Source of the DNA: Salipiger mangrovisoli
GTDB lineage: Bacteria > Pseudomonadota > Alphaproteobacteria > Rhodobacterales > Rhodobacteraceae
NCBI RefSeq assembly: GCF_015223355.1
Contig: NZ_JADFFK010000024.1
Location: forward strand, 1-64,000
Direction: 5' to 3'
DNA length: 64,000 bases
Shown here piece after piece: positions 7,470-15,757 of this stretch. Position 1 is the stretch's first letter. The number at the start of each line of letters is the position of its first letter. The notes below the pieces were generated by a model that was not told the origin of the DNA, made no database searches, and saw nothing but the letters and a program-made list of their open reading frames with translations. Both the position numbers and the translations under genes were made by a program.

Positions 7470-8384
7470 ATGACGTCGGTACGGACCAATATTTCATCAA
7501 TGTCTGCCTTGTTGACGCTGACCCAGATCGGCAAGGACCTTGAGACCACGCAGACGCGGATTTCCACGGGCCTGAAGGTCGCGTCCGGCAAGGACAACGC
7601 CGCCTATTACGCGATCTCAGAGAGCATGGGCAGCGATGCCTCGGTCTATGGCGCGATCAGCGAAGGGCTGACCCTGACCCGCAACTCGCTGTCCACCGCG
7701 CGGCTCGGGGCAGAGAGCTTCCAGGACATCGCCGGAGAGTTCGTCGACCGGCTCGCCTTCGCGCAGGGGGCAGAGGGTGGCATGGGCTCGATCGAGACCG
7801 ACCTGAAGGGCCTGGTGTCGCAGATGAAGGACATCATCGCGCAGGCCACCTTCAACGGCAACGACCTGGTCAACGCCGCGGGGGCAAGCTCGGGGACGGC
7901 GGCGGTGACCGCGCTTGGCGTGCTCACCACCTCCGCCACGGTCAGCGCGGTGCAGACCGTGGTTACCGGCATCACCCGCGGCGGTGGCAGCCTGTCAACC
8001 ACCAGCACCACGTTCCAGTCCGAGGACCTGACGCGGTTGATGCTGGGCTTCGACGCCATCGCCACGGGTTTCGAAGCCCATGCCACCGCCGCGACGGGAC
8101 CCACCTTTCTGCAGAACGTGCTGTCCGCCGCCGACGGGCTCTTGTCGGGATCGATCGCGGCCGCCACCCGGCTTGGCGTCGCGGAGAAGGGGATCGAGAA
8201 GCAGCAGGACTTTCTTTCGGCGCTGGTCGACAACCTCAAGACCGGCATCGGTGGCATGATCGATGCCAATATGGAGGAGGAGGCCGCGCGGCTGCAGGCG
8301 CTGCAAATCCAGCAGCAGCTCGCCACGCAGGCGCTGTCGATCGCCAACGCGCAGCCACAGGGAATCCTCGCACTGTTCCAGTAA
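7470..8384 (+). CDS. Flagellin, divergent and without other flagellar genes nearby
   Basis: 304 residues. The N-terminal D0/D1 helix reads SALLTLTQIGKDLETTQTRI then STGLKVASGKDNAAYYAI, and the C-terminal D1/D0 helix reads GGMIDANMEEEAARLQALQI then QQQLATQALSIANAQPQGIL, both typical of alphaproteobacterial flagellin. The variable centre is short and rich in Thr, Ser and Ala. It has no signal peptide, as expected for export by the flagellar type III apparatus. ATG 7470 is preferred, with GGAG eight bases upstream; a GTG one codon earlier is possible. No hook, motor, chaperone or flaF/flbT-like gene is visible, so it is an accessory filament gene that would depend on a basal body encoded elsewhere. 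Confidence 0.9.
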   Translation: MTSVRTNISSMSALLTLTQIGKDLETTQTRISTGLKVASGKDNAAYYAISESMGSDASVYGAISEGLTLTRNSLSTARLGAESFQDIAGEFVDRLAFAQGAEGGMGSIETDLKGLVSQMKDIIAQATFNGNDLVNAAGASSGTAAVTALGVLTTSATVSAVQTVVTGITRGGGSLSTTSTTFQSEDLTRLMLGFDAIATGFEAHATAATGPTFLQNVLSAADGLLSGSIAAATRLGVAEKGIEKQQDFLSALVDNLKTGIGGMIDANMEEEAARLQALQIQQQLATQALSIANAQPQGILALFQ

Positions 8385-8509
8385 GCCGCCCGGCGCATCG
8401 CGCGGCTCAGGCCAAGTCCCGCCGCCCCGATATTTTCCGGTGGCTGGCCCTGCCCGACTGCGCGACACTGCGGTCATTGAATCGCACGCATTTCACGGGA
8501 GAATTCGGC

Positions 8510-8929
8510 ATGGGACTTTTCAGCTTCCTCAAGGGCAAGGGCAAGAAACTCGGCACCGAGCCGACTCCGGCCAAGGCCGAGCTCGAGGCGGAACTCGACA
8601 CGCTCGGGCTCGACAAGACCGGCGTTGATATCGAGGTCGATCCGGACACGTCGAAGGTGAAGATCAAGGGCCAGCCCAAGGACCAGGAGACGCGCGAGAA
8701 GATGATCCTTGCGGTGGGCAACATCGAGGGCGTGGCCGAGGTCGAGGATGAGGCCGAGGGTCCGGCGCCGGTGTTCCACACCGTGAAAGAGGGCGAAAAC
8801 CTGTGGAAGATCGCCGAGGCCACGCTTGGCGAGGGCGCGCGCTACACCGAGATCTTCGAGGCCAACAAGCCGATGCTCAGCGACCCGGACAAGATCTACC
8901 CCGGACAGGTGCTGCGGATTCCCGCCTGA
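8510..8929 (+). CDS. BON-LysM protein, Kbp/YgaU-like
   Basis: 139 residues. After a short MGLFSFLKGKGKKLG leader comes a BON domain (about residues 25-80, VDIEVDPDTSKVKIKGQPKD through IEGVAEVEDE) and a C-terminal LysM domain (about 88-138, HTVKEGENLWKIAEATLG through IYPGQVLRIP). This architecture matches E. coli Kbp/YgaU, a soluble potassium-binding protein linked to osmotic stress. No signal peptide is visible. Start ATG 8510 follows GGGAGA; an upstream in-frame codon at 8477 would add an unconserved stretch. It is followed by a strong hairpin and is probably monocistronic. Confidence 0.85.
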   Translation: MGLFSFLKGKGKKLGTEPTPAKAELEAELDTLGLDKTGVDIEVDPDTSKVKIKGQPKDQETREKMILAVGNIEGVAEVEDEAEGPAPVFHTVKEGENLWKIAEATLGEGARYTEIFEANKPMLSDPDKIYPGQVLRIPA

Positions 8930-8935
8930 GCGCCC

Positions 8936-8967
8936 GGATGCGCCGCCAATGGATGAGCGGCGCATCC
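8936..8967 (+). terminator. Hairpin after the BON-LysM gene
   Basis: Perfect 11-base arms GGATGCGCCGC (8936-8946) and GCGGCGCATCC (8957-8967) start six bases past the stop codon. No U-tract follows, but the position suggests a transcript end. Confidence 0.55.
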
Positions 8968-9123
8968 CAGCCGCAATCATGAGATGCAGATCGGCAGGGC
9001 GCCGCCGAGAAAGCCGCCCGTTGCCCCGCGGCCCGATCCGCAAGGCCGGGCATGACAAAAGGCTGGCTTGCCTTTCGTCCGCGACCCGACAACACTCGCC
9101 GGAACTGCAATTTCGGGTTGCCC

Positions 9124-9606
9124 ATGCCACGGGAAATCGAACGCAAGTTTCTGGTCGCAGCGGACAGTTGGCGCCCGCGTGTCCTGCATCGTGTCGAGCT
9201 GCGCGACGGCATCATTGCCCTGCGCGATGGCCGCAAGATACGCGTGCGTTTCTACGGCGATACGCGTGCGACGCTCTGCGTGAAGGGGCCGCGCAGCGGC
9301 ATGTCTCGCGACGAGTTCGAATACACCATCCCCTGTGAGGACGGGCTGGTGATGCTCACCCACCATTGCGATGGTCCGCCGATTCGGAAGACCCGTCACC
9401 ACCTGAGCCACGAGGGGCGGGCCTGGACGATCGACGAATATCACGGCGTGCTGGACGGAATCCTGATCGCCGAGATCGAATTGCCGTCTGAAGACAGCGA
9501 CTTCCCGCGTCCACCCTGGCTGGGGATCGAGGTGACCTTCAACCGCGACTACCGGCAATCGGCGCTGCTTCGCCGCCACATGTCGGCGCTGGCCGACAGC
9601 GCCTAG
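9124..9606 (+). CDS. CYTH-domain triphosphate tunnel metalloenzyme
   Basis: 160 residues starting MPREIERKFLV, the ExExK metal/triphosphate motif that opens CYTH domains. Further strand motifs fit the eight-stranded tunnel: KIRVRFYGD, ATLCVKGPRSG, DEFEYTIP, WTIDEYHG, and IAEIELPSED with the late acidic pair. Bacterial relatives hydrolyse inorganic triphosphate or similar polyphosphates, and some are adenylate cyclases; this short single-domain form fits a triphosphatase better. No CHAD domain is attached. Start 9124 is chosen because the motif must be N-terminal; no clear Shine-Dalgarno precedes it. Confidence 0.8.
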   Translation: MPREIERKFLVAADSWRPRVLHRVELRDGIIALRDGRKIRVRFYGDTRATLCVKGPRSGMSRDEFEYTIPCEDGLVMLTHHCDGPPIRKTRHHLSHEGRAWTIDEYHGVLDGILIAEIELPSEDSDFPRPPWLGIEVTFNRDYRQSALLRRHMSALADSA

Positions 9607-9801
9607 TCCAGAATTCTTTACAAAACCCTAACGTGTGTGGTTACTTTGTGGGACGAGTCCGCGAGGCGCGGTGTTCATTCAGTTAATTTTAAGCGCTTCC
9701 CTGCGCCGTTTCGGGCGGACCCGCGCAAGACCCGGCCATTTTCCCGCCGGACCACAGACCCACGACACAATTCACGTCGCGTTTTTATACTGTGAGGATT
9801 T

Positions 9802-10701
9802 ATGAAGTACGTTTGTATCGGTACGGCCGCGCTGGCACTCCTGTCAGCCTGCGGCGACGGCAGCAAGAGCTCCAACAGCGGTTCGGCTGTCCCCGGCTTC
9901 ACGTCATTCAGCGCCATGGGGACGTCCGGTGACGGCACCTATCGCGCCAATGGCATGGCGCTTTCGACCAGCTACGTGACCGACGCGGAGGGCAATGTCA
10001 CCTCTGTCGGCGCGCCGGTTCTGGACCGGAACATCACCACGGATCTGACCTATGCGGGGGGCGAGCTGACTGGCGCGACGATCCGCACCAGCAAGGGGAC
10101 GATCACGCTCTCGACCGCCAATGGCGACACGTTCGACGTCACCTCGATCGACGGCGGCTTCCTGGCCACCAGCGCCGATGGCGACAGGTTCCTCGTTGCC
10201 GCGGACCCCTTCCAGCAGGGCTACGAGTATCAGACCTTCGGCACCTGGCAGACCGGGATGACCGGCACCAGCCGGGTCGCCGGAGCCGGCTCGGTGGGCA
10301 GCCGCACCTCGGCCAGCCAGATGCCGGCCACCGGCAGTGCCAGCTATTACGGCGACAGCCTCGGGCAGGTGATCACCGATGGCCAGGTGGCGGTCACCAC
10401 CTCCTATATCGCGGTGGACACGCCCGATTTCTCGACGGTCGAGATCTACAGCAGCGACACGATCACCGCCGATCCCCTCACCGGGGCAAAGATCGCCGAC
10501 CGGGCGGACCTGGATTTCTACGCCGCCGGCACGGTCAGCGGCACGGGGTTCGCCGCCGATATCGACACCGGCGTGCTGACCGGCGCGGTCGACGGGCAGT
10601 TCTACGGCAGCAACGCGCAGGAGGTCGGCGGCACCTTCTCGGGCACCACCGCCGACAGCACCTATATCGGTGCCTTCGGCGCGGTCGACGTCAGCCGCTG
10701 A
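9802..10701 (+). CDS. Surface lipoprotein with TbpB-like beta-barrel end, probable Slam substrate
   Basis: 299 residues. A lipoprotein signal peptide ends in the lipobox LSAC with C17 as the acylated residue, followed by a Ser/Gly-rich linker. The C-terminal half has the Gly/Thr/Ser-rich strand pattern of transferrin-binding-protein-like barrels, ending TGAVDGQFYGSNAQEVGGTF then SGTTADSTYIGAFGA, the classic closing motif of TbpB/HpuA/haemophilin-type proteins. The next gene, two bases on, encodes a Slam-type exporter, so this is probably its cargo, moved to the cell surface or released. The ligand is unknown; metal or haem capture is plausible from the fold. No Fur box was found in the 195-base upstream gap, where TATACT at 9786-9791 could be a -10 element. 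Confidence 0.8.
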   Translation: MKYVCIGTAALALLSACGDGSKSSNSGSAVPGFTSFSAMGTSGDGTYRANGMALSTSYVTDAEGNVTSVGAPVLDRNITTDLTYAGGELTGATIRTSKGTITLSTANGDTFDVTSIDGGFLATSADGDRFLVAADPFQQGYEYQTFGTWQTGMTGTSRVAGAGSVGSRTSASQMPATGSASYYGDSLGQVITDGQVAVTTSYIAVDTPDFSTVEIYSSDTITADPLTGAKIADRADLDFYAAGTVSGTGFAADIDTGVLTGAVDGQFYGSNAQEVGGTFSGTTADSTYIGAFGAVDVSR

Positions 10702-10703
10702 CC

Positions 10704-11975
10704 ATGCCCGCCCGCAAGGCCCTGCGCGCTGGCCCCCGCTGGGGGCTGGCCGCTGCGCTCGCGCTGGCCGCTCTGCTCCCGGCGGCCGAGGCGCGAGCGC
10801 AACAGGCCCCCGCCCCGGCGGCCGCCGAAATGGAGGCCGGGTTCCAGCAGGCGCTGGCCGCGCTGGCGCAGCGCCAGCCCGAGACCGCCGTCCGGCTGCT
10901 GCGCAGGCTGCTTGCCACCGATCCCGGCCTGCTGCGCGTCCGCCTCGAACTGGCGCGGGCGCTCTTCGAGGCCGGCGATTACGCGCAGTCGCGCGAACAG
11001 TTCCGCATCGTGCTGTCGAGCCCGGACCTGCCGCCGTCGGTGCGCGCCAACGTGATGCGCTTCATGCGGGCCATCGACGAGAAGCGCGGGCTGCGCACGC
11101 GGTTCTCGTTTGCCCTGCGCGCCCCCGAGGGCGCGGGCCGCAGCTACGACAGCGACCAGATCCAGTCCGTCCTCGGCGATCCGCCGATCGTCCTGTCGAT
11201 GACCCGAGAGGAGGCGCCGCTGACCGGCCTAGAGCTGTCCGGGGCGCTGCGCAAGCAATGGCCGCTGCGCACGCTTGCCGGCGGTGCTGGGCTGACCGGC
11301 TACGTTGCGGCCGAGGGCGATCTTTACCAGACCGGCGGCAGCGACTGGGACGAGCTGGGGGCCGAGCTGAGCGCCGGCCTGCAGCTGACCTGGCCGCAGA
11401 CGACGGCCTGGGCCGAGGTGATCGCGGGCACCGATTACTTCGGCGGCGAGCGGGTCGAGGACCGCTACGGGCTCGGCGTGGGGGTCACCTGGCGAAGCGT
11501 CTCGGGGCTGACCACGACGCTCGAGGGTGAGCTGATGACGGTGGACCTGGGGAGCGTGCCCGAGGTCGATGTGACCCGTTCGAGCGCCCGGCTTTCGGTG
11601 ATCCGCCCGCTGCGCGGCCGCGCGCAGATCGCCGGCAGCCTGTCGCTCCAGCACCAGCAGGCAGAGCGCGACGACCTGTCCTACGATTATGCCGAGCTGC
11701 GGCTTGGCGCGCGCAGCGAGGTCGGCGGCGGCTTCCTGATCGAGCCGTCGGTCTATGCCGCGGCCTTCGACCAGGTCGGCGCCTCGCCGGTGCTGGGCAA
11801 GACGCGCAACGAAACCGAATACGGCATCGAGCTGCGCATCGACAAGACCGACAGCTTCCTGTTCGGACGGCTCACACCCTATGTGCAGATCGAGGCGGCG
11901 CGGCGCGAGAGCAATTTCGACGCCTACAGCTATCGCGATCTGCGGCTCAGTGCCGGGCTGACCAGCGCGTTCTGA
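10704..11975 (+). CDS. Slam-type outer-membrane lipoprotein exporter (type XI secretion)
   Basis: 423 residues. A signal peptide (about 1-33, ending AEARAQ) leads into a TPR-rich periplasmic domain (about 40-115: FQQALAALAQRQPETAVRLL, LARALFEAGDYAQSREQFRI), then a beta-barrel of alternating residues to the terminal phenylalanine (SAGLTSAF), as usual for barrel proteins. This is the layout of Slam (surface lipoprotein assembly modulator, former DUF560), which moves TbpB-like proteins across the outer membrane. Neisserial Slam1 is somewhat longer, so this is a compact version. It starts two bases after the stop of the TbpB-like lipoprotein, so cargo and exporter form an operon. Confidence 0.8.
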   Translation: MPARKALRAGPRWGLAAALALAALLPAAEARAQQAPAPAAAEMEAGFQQALAALAQRQPETAVRLLRRLLATDPGLLRVRLELARALFEAGDYAQSREQFRIVLSSPDLPPSVRANVMRFMRAIDEKRGLRTRFSFALRAPEGAGRSYDSDQIQSVLGDPPIVLSMTREEAPLTGLELSGALRKQWPLRTLAGGAGLTGYVAAEGDLYQTGGSDWDELGAELSAGLQLTWPQTTAWAEVIAGTDYFGGERVEDRYGLGVGVTWRSVSGLTTTLEGELMTVDLGSVPEVDVTRSSARLSVIRPLRGRAQIAGSLSLQHQQAERDDLSYDYAELRLGARSEVGGGFLIEPSVYAAAFDQVGASPVLGKTRNETEYGIELRIDKTDSFLFGRLTPYVQIEAARRESNFDAYSYRDLRLSAGLTSAF

Positions 11976-11976
11976 A

Positions 11977-11999
11977 AAGGGGGGGCGCAGGCCCCCCTT
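11977..11999. terminator. Terminator between convergent genes
   Basis: AAGGGGGG (11977-11984) and CCCCCCTT (11992-11999) form an 8-base stem just past the Slam stop. Read on the minus strand the stem is followed by TTTT, serving the TetR-fusion gene that ends at 12009. Confidence 0.6.
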
Positions 12000-12008
12000 C
12001 CCCGCATG

Positions 12009-13670
12009 CTAGATCGCCGTCTTCTTCAACCAGGCGCTCATTTCGCGCAGCCGGTCCTCGGCGGCGCTGCCGAAGCCGATCGCATGCAGGTAGTCGCGCA
12101 CCAGCCCCTTGCCGGGATCGATCTGCGCGCTCACCCCCGCCTCTTCCAGGGCCTCGGCATAGGCGATGCCGCTGTCGCGCAGCGGGTCATGCTCGGCCAG
12201 CGCCAGATAGGCCGGCGGCAGCCCGTCGTGCGAGCTTGCCAGCAGCGGCGCGACCAGTGGATCGCTGTAGCGCAGCTGGGTGTCCGGGCAATATTGCACA
12301 TGCGCCGAGAGCAGCTGCGCCAGCGTCCAGAGCGGGCCTTCGGCATATTCCGTGCAGGAGGGCCGCGCGGTGTCGAAGTCGCAGATCGGGTAGATCAGCA
12401 GCTGCGCCGAAAGCGCGATGCCCGCCTCGCGGCAGAGCAACGTGGCCGCCGCGGCGAGGTTGCCGCCCGCGCCATCGCCGCCGATCGCCAGCCGCGCCGG
12501 ATCGAGGCCGAGCATCTCGGCCTGCTCGCGGGCCCAGAGCAGCACCGCGGGCACCTGCCCCAGCGCCTCGGGGTAGGTGTGTTCGGGCGCCAGCGCGTAG
12601 TCCACCGAGATCACCAGGTGCCCCGACCAGGCGGCGAGCCGCGCGGTGATGTTCCAATGGGTCTCGGGGCTGCCCTGACGCCAGGCCCCGCCGTGCAGGT
12701 AGATCAAGGCGGGCAGCGGACCCTGACCCGCCGGGCGGAACAGCCGCACCCGCACCGGGCCGCTGTCGGTGTCGATCCAATGCTCTTCGTCGGTCTCGAC
12801 CCCCTCGGGGCTGGGCAGGCGCATGGAGCGCGAGACGGATTCGAAATGCAGCCGGCGGGTGGCGGCGTCGCCCTCGGTCGGCAGCGTTGCCCAGGTGGCG
12901 TCCCAGGTCTCGCGGAAGCGGTAGATGTCGGGGTGGATGGCGCGGGTCTCGGTGATCGGCCGGGCCGAGGCTTCCTCGACCGAGAGCCCCGGTTTCATCA
13001 CGAAGCGCAGCAGCATGTCGCCGACATGGCGGCGCAGCTGCTGCTGGCCCTTGGGTTGGAACAGCGTGTCGCCGAAGAGGCTGGAAAAGGTCGCCCGGTT
13101 TGCGACGTTGAAGATCGCCAGCGCCGAGATGTGCCAATGCAGCTCGAGCGCGGTCAGGCCGCGGCGGAACAGCCCTTCGGCGCAGCCGCGCTGATAGATC
13201 TGGTCGAGCAGGCGGATCGCCGAGATGTTCTGCCCGGAGAGGTCCCCGGCCCTTTCCATGTGGCGCGCCTTTTCCAGGTTCTCGACCATCACCAGCCGCA
13301 CGAAATCCGCGTGTTCGGCATGGTGGTCGAAGGTGAATTCCGCCAGCCGCCGCAGCGCCTCGACCGGGTGCAGGCTGGCCAGTTCCAGCCGGTCTTCGGC
13401 GGCGCGCACGCGCGCGTAGGCATCGGCGAGCACCGCGCGGTAGAGCCCTTCCTTGTCGCCGAAGTAATAGTAGATCATTCGCTTCGAGGTCTCGGTGCCC
13501 GCAGCGATGTCGTCGATCTTGGCGCCGGTCAGGCCGTGCTCGACAAAAGCCTTGCGGGCGACCTCGAGAATATTGGCGCGCACCGCCTCGGGGTTCTGCT
13601 TCCAGTGACGCCGCGACGCCCCATTGGCATCATGCTCCGAGTCGCCTTTGATCACGGTGCTGTCCTCCAT
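12009..13670 (-). CDS. TetR-type regulator fused to an HSL-family alpha/beta-hydrolase fold lacking its catalytic serine
   Basis: 553 residues. The N-terminal domain (about 25-215) is a TetR/AcrR regulator with the helix-turn-helix KIDDIAAGTETSKRMIYYYF. The C-terminal domain (about 265-550) is a hormone-sensitive-lipase type hydrolase with the oxyanion motif YLHGGAW, then IGGDGAGGNLAA, AEHDPLRD and the histidine in DYLHAIGF. The family nucleophile motif is GDSAGG; here residue 400 is Gly (codon GGC), one base change from AGC. The acid and histidine remain. I infer a regulator that uses a dead esterase pocket to sense an ester, lactone or acyl ligand; loss of an ancestral activity by mutation is the alternative. 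Start ATG 13670 follows GGAGAG. No frameshift separates the domains. Confidence 0.85.
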   Translation of the reverse strand: MEDSTVIKGDSEHDANGASRRHWKQNPEAVRANILEVARKAFVEHGLTGAKIDDIAAGTETSKRMIYYYFGDKEGLYRAVLADAYARVRAAEDRLELASLHPVEALRRLAEFTFDHHAEHADFVRLVMVENLEKARHMERAGDLSGQNISAIRLLDQIYQRGCAEGLFRRGLTALELHWHISALAIFNVANRATFSSLFGDTLFQPKGQQQLRRHVGDMLLRFVMKPGLSVEEASARPITETRAIHPDIYRFRETWDATWATLPTEGDAATRRLHFESVSRSMRLPSPEGVETDEEHWIDTDSGPVRVRLFRPAGQGPLPALIYLHGGAWRQGSPETHWNITARLAAWSGHLVISVDYALAPEHTYPEALGQVPAVLLWAREQAEMLGLDPARLAIGGDGAGGNLAAAATLLCREAGIALSAQLLIYPICDFDTARPSCTEYAEGPLWTLAQLLSAHVQYCPDTQLRYSDPLVAPLLASSHDGLPPAYLALAEHDPLRDSGIAYAEALEEAGVSAQIDPGKGLVRDYLHAIGFGSAAEDRLREMSAWLKKTAI

Positions 13671-14030
13671 AAAAATCTCTCCACAAAAAATCACGGTCAG
13701 GGACTGCGGTCCCGGCCTGCCTTGGTTCAAAGATCGCGCCAAGAGCTTGAGCTCATTCGTTAATTTGTCCAGGCGCGAGCGGCATGCGCCGAAAATGCAG
13801 CGTTAATTAAACAGATCGTTAAAATTTGACGCCCCGCGGGCCGGGTCAGGACCACCGAAACATGGTGCCCCCGCGGACCCGACGCGGTGCGCTACATCTA
13901 TAGGTATAATGAAAATCACCCCGCGTCACGACCGGAGCGGATGAAACTGCCCTGCTCGTACATTTCTGATGCCAATGCGCGTCAAGCTTTGCCCCGGTGC
14001 CTGCCGGTTGGGCACCGCGGGGAGCCCGGC
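13671..14030. promoter_or_regulatory. Intergenic region with three CGTTAA repeats upstream of the TetR fusion
   Basis: This 360-base gap has no gene. The part next to the regulator is AT-rich and carries three direct copies of CGTTAA at 13758-13763, 13801-13806 and 13817-13822, the last two within TTAATTAA-rich sequence. A TetR protein commonly controls its own promoter, so these could be operator half-sites. Further right TATAAT occurs at about 13909-13914, with no matching -35 box recognised. Confidence 0.35.
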
Positions 14031-15548
14031 CTAGGGTTTGGCCGGCCCGTCCTCCGGTTGCCGGGCCTGTCCCGCCAGCGCCCAGCGGGAGAGCGGCCAG
14101 GACAGGGCGATGAGCACCAGCCCGGCGACGGCGCTGCCGAAGAACAGCTGGTTGAACAGCCCCGGCAGGGCAGAGGGGGTTTCCGTGTCCATGCCCGCCG
14201 CCAGCAGCCCGGCCAGCAGGTTGCCGAGCGAGGCGGCGACGAACCAGAAGCCCATCATCTGGCTGACGAAACGCTCCGGCGCGAGCCGCGAGAAGGTCGA
14301 CAGCCCCACCGGGCTGAGCAGCAGCTCGGCGCAGGTGTGGATGAAGAAGGTGGCGATGAGGAACAGCGCCGAGACCTTGGCGCCGGTCATGGCGATCTTG
14401 GCCGCCGGCACGAGGATCCAGAAGCCGAGGCCGACCAGCACCAGTGCCAGCCCGAACTTGACGAAGACCGAGATCTCCCAGCCGCGGTCCTGCGCCCAGG
14501 TCCAGAAGGCGGCGAAGAGCGGCGTCAGCAGGATGATGAAGGCCGGGTTGAGGTTCTGGAACCACGAGGCGGGCACCTCGAAGCCGACGAGGTCGCGGCG
14601 GGTCAGCTCGGCGGCGAAGATCGACAGCGACGATCCGGCCTGCTCGAAGCGCGACCAGAACACCGCCGCGCCGACGAAGAGCACCGCCAGCACGATCATC
14701 CGCTTCTTCTCGTCGGCCGAGAGGTCTCCGGCGACGAAGATGTTGAGGAAGAAGCCCACGGCGATGGTCACGATCAGCACGCCCGTCGCCTGCGCCACGC
14801 CCTCGGCGCTGCCGACGTCGATGGTGCCGCTGCCGATCAGCACCGCAAGCAGCGCCACCACCGCAGCGGTGATGCCGAGGCTGACCATGCGGTCGCGCCG
14901 ATGGGTCGCCGCATCGACCAGCTTGGGCGGTGGCCGCTCGCCCTTGCCGCGCAGCGAGCGGTTGCCGGCATAGAGGAAGTTGACCAGCCCCAGCGCCATC
15001 GCAAGCGCCGCCGCGCCGAAGCCCCAGTGCCAGCCCCAGACCTCGCCGAGATAGCCGGCGATGAAGCCGCCGAGGATCGCGCCGAGATTGATGCCCATGT
15101 AGAAGAACGAGAAGCCCGCATCGCGCCCGCCGACATCGTCCTTGTCGTAGAGCTCGCCCACCATGGTCGAGATATTGGGCTTCAGCAGCCCCGTGCCCAC
15201 CGCGATGCAGACAAGTCCGGCAAGGAAAATCCAGGCCGTCGAGCCGGAGATCGCCAGCAGGATGTGGCCGATGATGATCACCACCGCCCCGGCGATGATC
15301 GCCTTGCGCGCGCCCCAGAACCGGTCGGCGATCCAGCCGCCGGGCAGGGCGAGGATGTAAACGGCGGCCGAGTAGATGCCGTAGATGGCCACCGCCTCCG
15401 AGGTTTGCAGCCCCATCCCTCCGGTTTCCACCGCATCGACGAGGTAGAGCACGAGGATCGCCCGCATGCCGTAGAAGCTGAAGCGTTCCCACATCTCGAC
15501 GAGAAACAGCGAGGGCAACCCGGCGGGGTATCTTGCAAATCTGGACAT
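14031..15548 (-). CDS. POT/PTR2-family proton-coupled di- and tripeptide transporter
   Basis: 505 residues with 12-14 predicted hydrophobic helices. The PTR2 signatures are clear: ERFSFYGMRAILVLYL in the first helix (the ExxER-type region) and VGTGLLKPNISTMVGELYD with FFYMGINLGAILGGFIAGYL further on. Such carriers bring small peptides into the cytoplasm with protons. Start ATG 15548 fits the family N-terminus; an upstream in-frame codon would add a leader with no resemblance. It is divergent from the arabinofuranosidase operon and is not obviously co-regulated with it. Confidence 0.9.
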   Translation of the reverse strand: MSRFARYPAGLPSLFLVEMWERFSFYGMRAILVLYLVDAVETGGMGLQTSEAVAIYGIYSAAVYILALPGGWIADRFWGARKAIIAGAVVIIIGHILLAISGSTAWIFLAGLVCIAVGTGLLKPNISTMVGELYDKDDVGGRDAGFSFFYMGINLGAILGGFIAGYLGEVWGWHWGFGAAALAMALGLVNFLYAGNRSLRGKGERPPPKLVDAATHRRDRMVSLGITAAVVALLAVLIGSGTIDVGSAEGVAQATGVLIVTIAVGFFLNIFVAGDLSADEKKRMIVLAVLFVGAAVFWSRFEQAGSSLSIFAAELTRRDLVGFEVPASWFQNLNPAFIILLTPLFAAFWTWAQDRGWEISVFVKFGLALVLVGLGFWILVPAAKIAMTGAKVSALFLIATFFIHTCAELLLSPVGLSTFSRLAPERFVSQMMGFWFVAASLGNLLAGLLAAGMDTETPSALPGLFNQLFFGSAVAGLVLIALSWPLSRWALAGQARQPEDGPAKP

Positions 15549-15702
15549 CAAAGGCCTGCAACGAAAGCAATTCCCCGACGATAGCGCGAAAACCCGCAAG
15601 GCGCGAAGTATTTGGCGGAAGCTCGCCTAACTCAGGCGGCGGCTTGCCGACGCGGTCCCTGCCCCGGGGACAGGGTGATCTCCTTAACGGACGCATGAGT
15701 GG

Positions 15703-15740
15703 TTGACAGGTCGTCTCTGGGTCTATTTTTTGTAGGACAA
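15703..15740 (+). promoter_or_regulatory. Promoter and GntR operator of the arabinofuranosidase operon
   Basis: TTGACA at 15703-15708 is followed by a T-rich -10 region, and TTGTAGGACAA at 15730-15740 matches the FadR/GntR consensus TNGTNNNACNA exactly. The operator would cover the -10 or start site, fitting repression. AAGGAGGAGAG follows as a strong ribosome site. A near copy of the operator covers the start of the GntR gene at 26350-26360. Confidence 0.6.
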
Positions 15741-15757
15741 ATAAGGAGGAGAGTCGG

